Source: Vibrio maerlii (GTDB lineage Bacteria > Pseudomonadota > Gammaproteobacteria > Enterobacterales > Vibrionaceae). From it: a stretch of 64,000 nucleotides of DNA. Below, in pieces: positions 26,401 to 34,052 of this stretch. The notes below the pieces were generated by a model. It did no database searches. It saw only the letters and a list, made by a program, of their open reading frames with translations, and was not told the DNA's origin. Made by a program: the position numbers and the translations under genes. The first letter of the stretch is position 1, and each line of letters begins with the position of its first letter. The DNA lies in contig NZ_QRHC01000013.1 in NCBI RefSeq assembly GCF_003415655.1, positions 56,963-120,962 of the forward strand, read 5' to 3'.

Positions 26401-26905
26401 ATACCGCTAGTGCTGCGACGACAAACCAGGAAACATGACGATCGAGATAACCAAACTGTGAAGCAAGATTGGGAGCAACGATATCTAACCCCATGGTGAT
26501 ACCACGAAGTTGTAAGGCAATATAAGGCAAGATACCTACCACTGCGATTAACGTAACGGTAACCGCAAGTCCTTGTGATTTCCCATAGCGTGCCGCGATA
26601 AAGTCGGCAATCGAGGTAATGTGTTCACGCTTCGCTATCAGCATCAAGCGAGCCAATACTCGCCAACCAAGGGTAAAAACAATAATCGGGGCAATATAGA
26701 TGGGTAGAAAAGACCAAGGGTTACTGCTGGCTTGCCCCACCGTGCCGTAGAAGGTCCACGAAGTGCAGTATACCGCAATAGAAAGGCTATAGATCCATGG
26801 TCTCCATCGAGAAAGCCAACGGGTTTGGCGATCCCCATACCAAGCGATTAAAAACAAGATCCCTAGATAAGCTAGAGAAACAGGTACAACAATCCATCCT
26901 TGCAT
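23462..26905 (-). CDS. crbS: CrbS-type hybrid sensor histidine kinase with SLC5 transporter domain
   Basis: A 1147-residue fusion. Residues about 1-510 form a sodium:solute symporter-like domain (about 13 helices, HITSIADFIAARYGKS). It is followed by a STAC-like linker, a PAS domain (about 640-750, GIAVVDKQLRLVAWNQRYLE), a coiled coil, HisKA with phosphorylatable H798 (AAVSHDLMQPLNAAR), HATPase (N box LQNFLTNAFRYSP, G boxes DNGMGI and GLGLGLAISKG) and a C-terminal receiver with D1081 (VIFSDYRLDND). The ATG follows AAAGGAAACGC. In vibrios CrbS with CrbR controls acetate use; the transporter part probably senses or carries the ligand. An eight-C homopolymer interrupts the coding strand near residue 470 (25496-25503). 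Confidence 0.92.
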   Translation of the reverse strand: MQGWIVVPVSLAYLGILFLIAWYGDRQTRWLSRWRPWIYSLSIAVYCTSWTFYGTVGQASSNPWSFLPIYIAPIIVFTLGWRVLARLMLIAKREHITSIADFIAARYGKSQGLAVTVTLIAVVGILPYIALQLRGITMGLDIVAPNLASQFGYLDRHVSWFVVAALAVFTMLFGTRHIDNTEHHRGMMMAVAFESIVKLVAFILVGSFIVWLAIRREDINLIDTAIATYQSPNIATLVIHTLLTMIAIICLPRQFHTMIVENERAQDLHTARWVFPLYLVLMGLFVLPIAWAGQSLLTNTSPDTFVISLPMSVGANDIALLAFLGGTSAASGMVIVSTIALAIMVSNDLVLPLLLRRMRFADKGHQQFSGLLLNVRRGLILLLLFGAWGFYQALDSIESLSVIGFLSFAAIAQFAPALIGGLYWRSGNRKGVYVGLLMGFVIWLITLMSQTHLLAGDAQSNVLIRLITPPEVIQGWGVKSSEWGMLLSIGLNTLCYVFISLVTRSSLSERLQSAAFVGMPLPENENISLYQSRVTVAELEMLASRFVGRTRAKNAFNHFWQQQSETLLPNQQAPAGLIRHTERLLAGVFGVSSAKLVLTSALQGKNMQLEEVATIVDEASELYDFSRGLLQGAIEHIGQGIAVVDKQLRLVAWNQRYLELFIFPPGLIQVGRPIADVIRHNAQQGLCGPGDPEVHVKKRIYHLEQGTRHTSSRVRPDGRVIEVQGNPMPSGGFVMSFTDITVFREAEKALQDANERLEERVHERTQELENLNKRLVTATQRSEQESQSKTRFLAAVSHDLMQPLNAARLFASSLSEVANDGETKKLSGHIESALGAAEDLIGDLLDISRLESGKLKANMQSFPIKEVFDNLSAEFGVLAEEQNIHFKALDSSLCVRSDAKLLRRVLQNFLTNAFRYSPRGRVVLGARRVNETVRIEVWDNGMGISEDQQQLIFQEFTRVDQARADQGLGLGLAISKGLSQVIDGQIGLRSWLDKGSVFSITIERQAQADIRPSLVNSTEPIIKHSELSHLKVLCVDNETDILVGMQNLLERWQCDVRTATDLVTSLQHLESGWTPDVIFSDYRLDNDRTGLEVLQQCRLRLGSQFEGVIISADRTPDMMEGIKSNGFGFIAKPVKPLKLRAVLNRLS

Positions 26906-26933
26906 TGCGTTTCCTTTCAGCTTTCAGATGCAC

Positions 26934-26962
26934 GAAAAAAGCCTCTCCGTAGGGAGAGGCTT
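26934..26962 (-). terminator. terminator of the MFS gene
   Basis: A GCCTCTCC/GGAGAGGC hairpin with A6 on the plus side, so it ends minus-strand transcription coming from 27004-28191. It insulates crbS from that gene. Confidence 0.85.
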
Positions 26963-27003
26963 TCATTTAACGTCTTAATCGTTGAATTAACAAACAATTC
27001 ACA

Positions 27004-28191
27004 TTAATTCTGTGGCTTAGGCTCCGCTTTTACTTCAACCTCAACGACTTTGGGTTTCTGCGGTTCAACTTTGATCAATAGTGCAACAATACCCATGATC
27101 GCCATCGCCCAGAAGACATTAGCCCCCCACGCTTCATACCCCCAACCACTCAGTGGAGTCATAACTGCAATAACAGCACCAAGAGGGATCGCGTTATACA
27201 GCGCCTGTAGTGCCACCATGCGGCTTTGCTCTGCTTGTTGAATGTATTGGATCGCAGCTAAGTGTGCCAATGCGAATGTAATACCATGCAAAGCTTGAAT
27301 CAGAACCAGTGCCCAGATATCGGTCGTCATCGCAGTTAAACCCCAACGCACTACCACACCAACCGAAGCAATGGCAAACAAGGTTCTCAGTGACCAACCA
27401 CCAAACAATCGCTTACTGAAAGCAAAGATGCATACCTCTGCCACCACACCTAAGCTCCACAAATAACCTATGGTACTCTCAGCATGACCAGCCCCTTTCC
27501 ACATGATCGAACTAAAGCTGTAGTAAGCTGCGTGGCTTCCCTGAATCAAAGCCACTAGGGCTAAAAAGCGGATAACAGGCCACTCTTTGAGTAGTGCAGT
27601 TAGTTTAGGGCGAATCTGTTCTTTCTCACCATCCGAAACAGGCATAGGGTTAATATTACGGACACTGAATATCAATGAGAGCAGCACGCCAAACAGAGCC
27701 GTATAAACAATCATGCTCAAACCGAAGCCAGTCACCAAATAACCCACAACGGTAGAACCTGCGATGAAAGCCACCGAGCCCCACAGGCGCGTTCGCCCAT
27801 AATCAAGCATATTCAGTTTGGCATAATGGTTCGCCATCGCATCAGAAAGCGGAACAATGGGTCCACAGCAAGCGTTGAATAGGATGGTTGCAAGAGCGAG
27901 TAGCCAGAAGTTAGGACCTGTAAGCAGATGAATCGCAATGAAAATCAAAGCTGCGACACTCAATACGCGCAATGCCGGAATAAGCTGTTCGACGCGATGT
28001 AGTCGTGGCGTGATCACTAGGTTTGCAACACAGCGAGTCGCAAAACCAATCCCCATCAACAACCCGATATCACTGGCGCTGATGCCCTGCCCCTCGAACC
28101 AAAGCGCCCAAAATGGCAAATAGACACCATAAGCGAAAAAGAACCCGATAAAGTACTGCGAAATCCAGGCGTACGGGGTGGGAGTGAACAT
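27004..28191 (-). CDS. MFS transporter, HcaT (3-phenylpropionate permease)-like
   Basis: A 395-residue major facilitator with 12 predicted helices. The N-terminal part YFIGFFFAYGVYLPFWALWF and DIGLLMGIGFATRCVANLV, plus DYGRTRLWGSVAFIAGS, match the PPP/HcaT group of the family. The C-terminus is a short charged tail (KVEPQKPKVVEVEVKAE). The gene is upstream of crbS on the same strand but separated by a terminator. The substrate is unknown. The family name should not be read as proof of phenylpropionate transport; no aromatic degradation genes are nearby. Confidence 0.82.
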   Translation of the reverse strand: MFTPTPYAWISQYFIGFFFAYGVYLPFWALWFEGQGISASDIGLLMGIGFATRCVANLVITPRLHRVEQLIPALRVLSVAALIFIAIHLLTGPNFWLLALATILFNACCGPIVPLSDAMANHYAKLNMLDYGRTRLWGSVAFIAGSTVVGYLVTGFGLSMIVYTALFGVLLSLIFSVRNINPMPVSDGEKEQIRPKLTALLKEWPVIRFLALVALIQGSHAAYYSFSSIMWKGAGHAESTIGYLWSLGVVAEVCIFAFSKRLFGGWSLRTLFAIASVGVVVRWGLTAMTTDIWALVLIQALHGITFALAHLAAIQYIQQAEQSRMVALQALYNAIPLGAVIAVMTPLSGWGYEAWGANVFWAMAIMGIVALLIKVEPQKPKVVEVEVKAEPKPQN

Positions 28192-28364
28192 AGTGAGCCC
28201 TAACTAAATTGAACGAAGAACTGAATTGGTGCTTATTATGCACCGCACATTAAGGGGGAAAAAGGGAATGTTGTGGATATTTTTGTTTCCGCTTAATCGT
28301 TTGGTATCAGCAATTCGCAACGAAATAGCTTCCAATAACAACTGGAATTTTAGCTAAGCAATAA

Positions 28365-28394
28365 CGCTGCGGCTTCAAATATGAAAGACATATA
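28365..28394 (+). repeat. 3'-end fragment of the dispersed palindromic repeat
   Basis: CGCTGCGGCTTCAAATATGA followed by AAGACATATA matches the right end of the full copies at 28391-28518 and 38069-38184. It directly abuts and slightly overlaps the full copy next to it, suggesting a tandem or nested insertion. Confidence 0.65.
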
Positions 28395-28518
28395 CTCAAA
28401 ATAATTGGACTTGCGGCGCGGCAACAAGACAATTAAATCCTATGAGCATAGATGCTCTATGTGATTAGGGTGGCTTGACGCAGTTAACAAAGCTGCGGCT
28501 TCGAGTATGAAGAGTATA
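28391..28518 (+). repeat. dispersed palindromic repeat, copy 1 (about 128 bp)
   Basis: It begins TATACTC and ends GAGTATGAAGAGTATA, which are imperfect terminal inverted repeats. Internal landmarks are TTGCGGCGCGGCAACAAG, CCTATGAGCATAGATGCTC, GATTAGGGTG and GCTGCGGCTTC. The same landmarks occur in the same order at 38069-38184. It contains no open frame of note. It looks like a small non-autonomous, hairpin-forming element. Confidence 0.75.
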
Positions 28519-28591
28519 GACCAAAGTCGCCTAGCGAACTCTCACCACTTATTCGAAGATGAACAAGAGATCCAAGGAGAAGGAACACTCC

Positions 28592-30421
28592 ATGCCGAGC
28601 AACTTCAATATTCAATCCCCGCCATTTGATCGTTTATCTAAAAGCCAGCAAAAGCAGTTGGTTGAATCTCTTGATGTTGCCTACTATCGCCAAGGGGATA
28701 ACATCCTGAAAGCAGAACAACCATGCAACTCTTTGTTCGTGCTTATCAAAGGTGGTGTAGAAGAACGATCGGCAGATTCCGGTGAAATCTATGCCCATTA
28801 CGCTGCTGAAGATCTCTTTGATGTACGTGGACTCGTCAATGAATCAGGCTTGAGCAAGCATACTTACGTAGCATTAGAAGACACCCTCTCCTACCTACTG
28901 CCTAAGGAGGTGTTTCTATCTCTATATCAAGAAAATGGTCAATTTGCTGCGTATTTTGATAACAACCTCGCCCGCAGACAATCTCTGTTGGAGTCGGCGC
29001 ACAAGCAACAGAATCTTGCTGAGTTTATCCTTACTAAGGTCGATAGTAGCATTTATCACCCGCCAATCGTCTTATCTGCATCACTTAGCTTGCAACAAGC
29101 CACTCAAGCTCTGAAAGAGCATTCTGTAGACGCAGCCTTGGTCGAGCTTTCCGCATCAGACTCTCGTATCAACGCTATGCCGCAGCCTCAATTTGGCATC
29201 ATCACAAGAACTAACTTGTTGCACGCCATCATGCTCAACGGGCATGCAGCCTCTGACCCACTCGGCCCAATCACCTCTTATCCAGTGTTCCAATGTCAAG
29301 ACGGAGACTTCTTATTCAACGCCATGATCACCATGACAAGAAATAAAATGAAGCGTTTGATGGTCTGTGATGGTGATACTCCGATCGGTATGCTCGACAT
29401 GACGCAGATATTGAGCTCATTCTCTACCCACTCCCATGTACTAAGTCTTCAAATTGCACGTGCCGACAGCATTGAAGAGCTGGCCCTAGCATCCAATAGA
29501 CAACGCAAACTCGTTGAAGGGCTACTCAATAACGGCATTAGAACCCGCTTTATCATGGAGCTTATCTCTGCGGTAAATGAACAGATCATTGATAAGGCCT
29601 TTCAGCTTGTCGTTCCACCTGCTTTGCATGACCATTGTTGCTTGGTGGTGCTGGGCTCGGAAGGTCGTGGAGAGCAAATCCTTAAAACCGATCAAGATAA
29701 CGCATTAATCATTCAAGATGGACTAGAGTGGCATCAGTGTGAGTCGGTGATGGAAACTCTAACCCACACACTGCAACAGTTAGGCTACCCGTTGTGCCCA
29801 GGACAAGTGATGGTCAACAACCCAAAGTGGGTGCGAAGTCAGGCACAATGGAAGCAGACCATTGAACGTTGGGTTGATAGAGCCACTGCAGAGACTGTGA
29901 TGAATTTGGCTATTTTCGCTGATGCTCATGCTGTAGCGGGCAATCAAAGCTTACTTGACCCAGTGCTGTCCCACTTATCCAATTTAATGAAAGAACAAGA
30001 GCTTAAACTGGCTGAGTTCACTAAACCGGCTCTCAGCTTTTCGGTACCGCTCACCCTATTTGGCAACGTCAAGAGTTCAAAATCTGGCTTAGATATTAAG
30101 CAAGGAGGAATATTTCCGATTGTGCATGGCATTCGTGCACTCAGTTTAGAAAACGGAATTAAATCCAAAAACACCTTCAACCGTATTGAAACCTTGGTGC
30201 AAGCTAAAGTGCTAGAACCCGATACTGCCGATAACCTCAGTGAGGCACTCAAATTATTCTTCAAGCTCCGGCTCGGTCAGCAACTGGCGAATCAGCACAC
30301 CCACAATAAGCTTTATACTTCGCAACTTGATCGTGGTGAACGAGATATCTTGCGCCATAGCTTGCACGTGGTGAAAAAGTTCAAACAATGGTTGGGTTAT
30401 CACTACCAAATTAAAGATTAG
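28592..30421 (+). CDS. cNMP-binding/CBS/DUF294 nucleotidyltransferase-like protein
   Basis: A 609-residue cytoplasmic regulator-like protein. Order: a cyclic-nucleotide-binding-like domain (about residues 15-125), a pair of CBS motifs (about 145-275), a GlnD-like nucleotidyltransferase domain (G355 to E361, GSEGRGEQ, with D367 and D369 in TDQDNALI) and a C-terminal DUF294 domain (about 465-605). ATG 28592 has AAGGAGAAGG nine nt upstream. It sits 9 nt before an exonuclease gene and upstream of acs, the same set as in V. cholerae. The glycine and aspartates of the transferase site are intact, so activity is plausible, but the target is unknown. Confidence 0.88.
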   Translation: MPSNFNIQSPPFDRLSKSQQKQLVESLDVAYYRQGDNILKAEQPCNSLFVLIKGGVEERSADSGEIYAHYAAEDLFDVRGLVNESGLSKHTYVALEDTLSYLLPKEVFLSLYQENGQFAAYFDNNLARRQSLLESAHKQQNLAEFILTKVDSSIYHPPIVLSASLSLQQATQALKEHSVDAALVELSASDSRINAMPQPQFGIITRTNLLHAIMLNGHAASDPLGPITSYPVFQCQDGDFLFNAMITMTRNKMKRLMVCDGDTPIGMLDMTQILSSFSTHSHVLSLQIARADSIEELALASNRQRKLVEGLLNNGIRTRFIMELISAVNEQIIDKAFQLVVPPALHDHCCLVVLGSEGRGEQILKTDQDNALIIQDGLEWHQCESVMETLTHTLQQLGYPLCPGQVMVNNPKWVRSQAQWKQTIERWVDRATAETVMNLAIFADAHAVAGNQSLLDPVLSHLSNLMKEQELKLAEFTKPALSFSVPLTLFGNVKSSKSGLDIKQGGIFPIVHGIRALSLENGIKSKNTFNRIETLVQAKVLEPDTADNLSEALKLFFKLRLGQQLANQHTHNKLYTSQLDRGERDILRHSLHVVKKFKQWLGYHYQIKD

Positions 30422-30430
30422 GGGCAGAGA

Positions 30431-31069
30431 ATGAATGGATTACAAAGGTTGTGGTGGCGTCATAAACTCAAAAACAACCTATTTGCCCCCTTATTTACCC
30501 CTTATCAGGGTGAGGAGTATGTTTCTCTCGACTGTGAGACCACCAGCTTAGACCCCAAAAGAGCTGAAATTGTCACTATCGCTGCCACGAAAATCGTCAG
30601 CAACCGGATTCTAACTAGCGCGCCATTTGAGGTTCACTTGAGGGCACCTGTTAGCCTCGATGAGTCCTCAATAAAGATCCACCAAATACGTCACCAAGAT
30701 CTTAAAAATGGCTTACCTGAAAAAGAGGCCTTAGAGCGACTACTTGCCTTCATCGGTAACCGCCCTTTAGTTGGCTATCACATTCGTTATGACAAGCAGA
30801 TTCTTGATATTGCCTTCAGAAAGCATTTCGGATTTCCGCTCCCCAATAGACTCATTGAGGTAAGTCAGCTATATCATGACCGATTGGAACGTCACCTCCC
30901 TAATGCCTACTTTGACCTAAGTCTAGAGGCAATATGCCGACACCTAGAGCTCCCCTTGCAACATCGCCATGATGCTCTACAAGATACGATAGCAGCCGCA
31001 TTAATCTATGTTCGCCTAACCCACGGTGATCTCCCTGCGCTCACCTCCGCCGCTTATCGTACTTCCTAA
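30431..31069 (+). CDS. DEDDh 3'-5' exonuclease, DnaQ-like
   Basis: A 212-residue protein of the DnaQ/epsilon exonuclease superfamily. Motif ExoI is D34-x-E36 (SLDCETTSLDPKRAEIV), ExoII is around LVGYHIRYDKQILD, and ExoIII is HRHDALQDTIAAAL with the His and Asp of the DEDDh type. A short basic/aromatic N-terminus (LQRLWWRHKLKNN) precedes it. It is often annotated as DNA polymerase III epsilon, but the true dnaQ is longer and carries a polymerase-binding tail not seen here. It follows the DUF294 gene by 9 nt, so the two are probably one operon. The substrate is unknown. Confidence 0.88.
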   Translation: MNGLQRLWWRHKLKNNLFAPLFTPYQGEEYVSLDCETTSLDPKRAEIVTIAATKIVSNRILTSAPFEVHLRAPVSLDESSIKIHQIRHQDLKNGLPEKEALERLLAFIGNRPLVGYHIRYDKQILDIAFRKHFGFPLPNRLIEVSQLYHDRLERHLPNAYFDLSLEAICRHLELPLQHRHDALQDTIAAALIYVRLTHGDLPALTSAAYRTS

Positions 31070-31182
31070 TGAATGCGACTCATGTCGCGAATTATGCCTC
31101 CATCTAATACGCAAAAACACCAATGTCCGCCTAAAGTCTAATTGTAGAAAATGACAGTGTGTTCGACAGTGTTAGGCATCAA

Positions 31183-31202
31183 GCGAATATGCTGATATTC
31201 GC
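31183..31202 (+). promoter_or_regulatory. hairpin in the acs upstream region
   Basis: A perfect 8-bp stem (GCGAATAT/ATATTCGC) with a GCTG loop, 74 nt before the acs start. No T run follows. It could be an operator dyad (CrbR or another regulator) or an RNA leader structure. Confidence 0.4.
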
Positions 31203-31275
31203 CATCCGAAGAGCAACTCAAATCAAAACATAGCTCGTCATTAAGGGAATATGCCCAATTCAAAGGAGAGAAGTA

Positions 31276-33228
31276 ATGAGTGAAGTCCATGTGTATCCAG
31301 TAAAAGAAAACATCAAAGCTACGACTCATGCTGATAACGATACGTACCTCACGATGTACCAGCAATCTGTCTCTGATCCTGAAGGCTTTTGGGCTGAACA
31401 CGGTAAGGTTGTGGACTGGATCAAGCCTTATACTCAAGTCAAAAATACCTCATTCGATACGGGTCATGTGGATATTCGCTGGTTCGAAGATGGTACATTG
31501 AACGTCTCTGCAAACTGTATTGACCGTCATCTCGCTGAGCGTGGTGACGAAGTAGCGATCATCTGGGAAGGAGATAACCCAGCCGACGACAAAACACTGA
31601 CATTCAAAGAGTTACATCAAGAAGTTTGTCGCTTCTCGAACGCTCTAAAAGAGCAAGGCGTACAAAAAGGTGATGTGGTTTGTCTCTACATGCCGATGGT
31701 ACCTGAAGCTGCTGTGGCCATGCTGGCTTGTACCCGCATCGGTGCGGTGCATACCGTGGTATTTGGTGGTTTCTCTCCGGAAGCCTTATCTGGCCGTATT
31801 ATTGATTCCGACGCAAAAGTCGTGGTGACAGCTGATGAAGGTGTTCGTGGTGGACGTGCTGTCCCTTTGAAAAAGAACGTTGATGAAGCGCTGACGAACC
31901 CAAATGTAAAAACCATCACTAAGGTGCTTGTTCTCAAGCGCACTGGTGGTGATATCGACTGGCATGAACACCGAGACGTTTGGTGGCACGAAGCAACCGC
32001 TAATGTTAGCGACGATTGTCCACCTGAAGAGATGAAAGCAGAAGACCCTCTCTTCATCCTATATACGTCTGGCTCAACCGGTAAACCCAAAGGTGTATTG
32101 CACACCACTGGCGGTTATCTGGTTTATGCCACGATGACTTTCAAATATGTATTCGATTACCAACAAGGCGAAACCTTCTGGTGTACTGCCGATGTAGGCT
32201 GGATTACCGGTCACACATACCTAATCTATGGCCCTTTAGCAAATGGTGCAAAGACTATCCTGTTTGAAGGCGTGCCTAATTATCCTAATACCAGCCGAAT
32301 GAGTGAAGTGGTTGATAAGCACCAAGTAAACATTCTATACACAGCGCCAACCGCAATTCGCGCACTAATGGCCAAAGGTAATGATGCGATTGAAGGCACC
32401 TCTCGCTCAAGTCTACGAGTTATGGGCTCTGTTGGTGAGCCTATCAACCCTGAAGCTTGGGAGTGGTACTACAAGACAATTGGTAACGAGCAATCACCGA
32501 TTGTTGATACTTGGTGGCAAACGGAAACAGGCGGTATTTTGATTGCTCCACTCCCTGGTGCAACAGACCTTAAACCTGGGTCGGCAACACGTCCTTTCTT
32601 CGGTGTTCAGCCTGCGCTGGTCGATAACATGGGTAATGTCATTGAAGAAACGGCCGCTGAGGGTAACCTAGTCATTCTCGATTCATGGCCTGGTCAAATG
32701 CGCACCGTTTATGGCGATCATGAGCGCTTTGAACAAACCTATTTTTCAACCTTCAAAGGCATGTACTTTACCAGTGATGGTGCACGTCGAGATGAAGATG
32801 GTTACTACTGGATCACCGGTCGCGTGGATGACGTACTAAACGTGTCAGGTCACAGAATGGGGACGGCAGAGGTTGAATCGGCACTGGTTGCTCACAGTAA
32901 AATTGCCGAAGCGGCGATAGTGGGCATCCCACACGACATCAAAGGCCAAGCTATTTACGCTTATATCACACTCAATGATGGTGAGTACCCAACAGCAGAA
33001 CTGCACAAAGAAGTAAAAGATTGGGTCCGCAAAGAGATTGGACCGATTGCGACACCGGATGTATTGCACTGGACAGACTCTTTACCTAAAACTCGTTCTG
33101 GTAAGATAATGCGTCGAATCCTACGTAAGATTGCCACTGGAGACACCAGTAACCTTGGTGATACTTCAACATTGGCCGATCCAAGTGTGGTTGAGAAGCT
33201 TATTGCGGAGAAAGCAGAACTCGTTTAG
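31276..33228 (+). CDS. acs: acetyl-CoA synthetase (AMP-forming)
   Basis: Acs activates acetate with ATP and CoA through acetyl-AMP, allowing growth on low acetate. The 650-residue protein is an ANL-family adenylating enzyme: the P-loop-like motif YTSGSTGKPKGVLHTTGGY, TADVGWITGHTYLIYGPL, TWWQTETGG and GRVDDVLNVSGHRMGT. The C-terminal PKTRSGKIMRR carries K610, the lysine acetylated by Pat-type enzymes to switch Acs off. AAAGGAGAG precedes the ATG. Its position after the DUF294-exonuclease pair and near CrbR/CrbS marks it as the output of the acetate switch. Confidence 0.97.
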   Translation: MSEVHVYPVKENIKATTHADNDTYLTMYQQSVSDPEGFWAEHGKVVDWIKPYTQVKNTSFDTGHVDIRWFEDGTLNVSANCIDRHLAERGDEVAIIWEGDNPADDKTLTFKELHQEVCRFSNALKEQGVQKGDVVCLYMPMVPEAAVAMLACTRIGAVHTVVFGGFSPEALSGRIIDSDAKVVVTADEGVRGGRAVPLKKNVDEALTNPNVKTITKVLVLKRTGGDIDWHEHRDVWWHEATANVSDDCPPEEMKAEDPLFILYTSGSTGKPKGVLHTTGGYLVYATMTFKYVFDYQQGETFWCTADVGWITGHTYLIYGPLANGAKTILFEGVPNYPNTSRMSEVVDKHQVNILYTAPTAIRALMAKGNDAIEGTSRSSLRVMGSVGEPINPEAWEWYYKTIGNEQSPIVDTWWQTETGGILIAPLPGATDLKPGSATRPFFGVQPALVDNMGNVIEETAAEGNLVILDSWPGQMRTVYGDHERFEQTYFSTFKGMYFTSDGARRDEDGYYWITGRVDDVLNVSGHRMGTAEVESALVAHSKIAEAAIVGIPHDIKGQAIYAYITLNDGEYPTAELHKEVKDWVRKEIGPIATPDVLHWTDSLPKTRSGKIMRRILRKIATGDTSNLGDTSTLADPSVVEKLIAEKAELV

Positions 33229-33263
33229 CTTTCAAGTTAGAGCCTAAGTTACGTAAAAACTCT

Positions 33264-33292
33264 AAAAATGCAGCCAAGTTGGCTGCATTTTC
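33264..33292 (+). terminator. terminator after acs
   Basis: A TGCAGCC/GGCTGCA stem inside A and T runs (AAAAATGCAGCC...GGCTGCATTTT). Confidence 0.88.
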
Positions 33293-33524
33293 TATTTTGG
33301 GCTGCAGAAAATTTAAGAAACTGTACTTTTTGTTAACTTGGTGGCAGAAATCACACCCTTAATAATGAGATTAGACCAGTAAATTGCTGCTAATTGTGGT
33401 GAATTAGCTATAATCTTGGTCTATTTTTAGAATTTGCCACGTTTTAACTTTAAACTAACAGGCAGATTCGGGTAATAAATGTAACATCGGAACTTGTTTC
33501 ACGTTAACAGAAGATAACTACATA

Positions 33525-33974
33525 ATGTCAGCAAAATCTCGCATCCTACTTCTAAATGGCCCAAACCTAAATCTTTTAGGCTTGCGCGAACCTGCGCATT
33601 ACGGCTCACAGACGCTGTCAGATATTGTTACCACACTATCTGAACAAGCCGCAGAGAACGACGTAGAACTGGTCCATCTTCAATCTAACCGTGAATATGA
33701 GCTTATCGAAGCCATTCATGACGCATTCCAAAAAGTAGACTACATCATCATTAATCCAGCAGCATTTACTCACACTAGTGTTGCGATTAGAGATGCGTTA
33801 CTTGGCGTTGCGATCCCATTTATCGAAGTGCATTTATCTAACGTACACGCTCGCGAGCCATTTCGTCATCACTCTTACCTGTCTGATAAGGCACAAGGGG
33901 TGATCTGTGGGCTTGGGGCACAAGGCTACCAATTTGCTTTGACTGCAGCGATTAATGCGCTTAAGTCACAGTAA
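33525..33974 (+). CDS. aroQ: 3-dehydroquinate dehydratase, type II
   Basis: This is the third step of the shikimate pathway. The 149-residue protein has the type II signature LLLNGPNLNLLGLREPAHYG (catalytic Tyr in the flexible loop), then NPAAFTHTSVAIRDAL and the histidine/serine region IEVHLSNVHAREPFR. It precedes accB and accC, a common gammaproteobacterial order. An extended upstream region (33293-33524) contains TATAAT at 33409-33414 that could be the -10 of the operon promoter, though the -35 is weak. Confidence 0.97.
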   Translation: MSAKSRILLLNGPNLNLLGLREPAHYGSQTLSDIVTTLSEQAAENDVELVHLQSNREYELIEAIHDAFQKVDYIIINPAAFTHTSVAIRDALLGVAIPFIEVHLSNVHAREPFRHHSYLSDKAQGVICGLGAQGYQFALTAAINALKSQ

Positions 33975-34052
33975 ATAAAACACCACCGAACTTTATACGG
34001 CCTAAGCGGTCAACGCTTCGAGGCACATCAACTAAATTAAGAGAATCAAGCA

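Larger units (their letters stand above)
28192..28591. other. 400-nt intergenic region holding a dispersed repeat
   Basis: A divergent gap between the MFS gene and the DUF294 gene. Its right two-thirds is filled by one full copy and one 3' fragment of a palindromic repeat listed separately. The promoters for the two flanking genes must lie left of about 28360 or inside the repeat. The ribosome-binding site of the next gene (AAGGAGAAGG) is at 28573-28582. Confidence 0.7.

Noticed and set aside
30431..31069. Replicative DnaQ (DNA polymerase III epsilon)
   Set aside because: It has the exonuclease fold, but is linked to the DUF294 gene and acs and lacks the C-terminal tail that binds the polymerase subunit.
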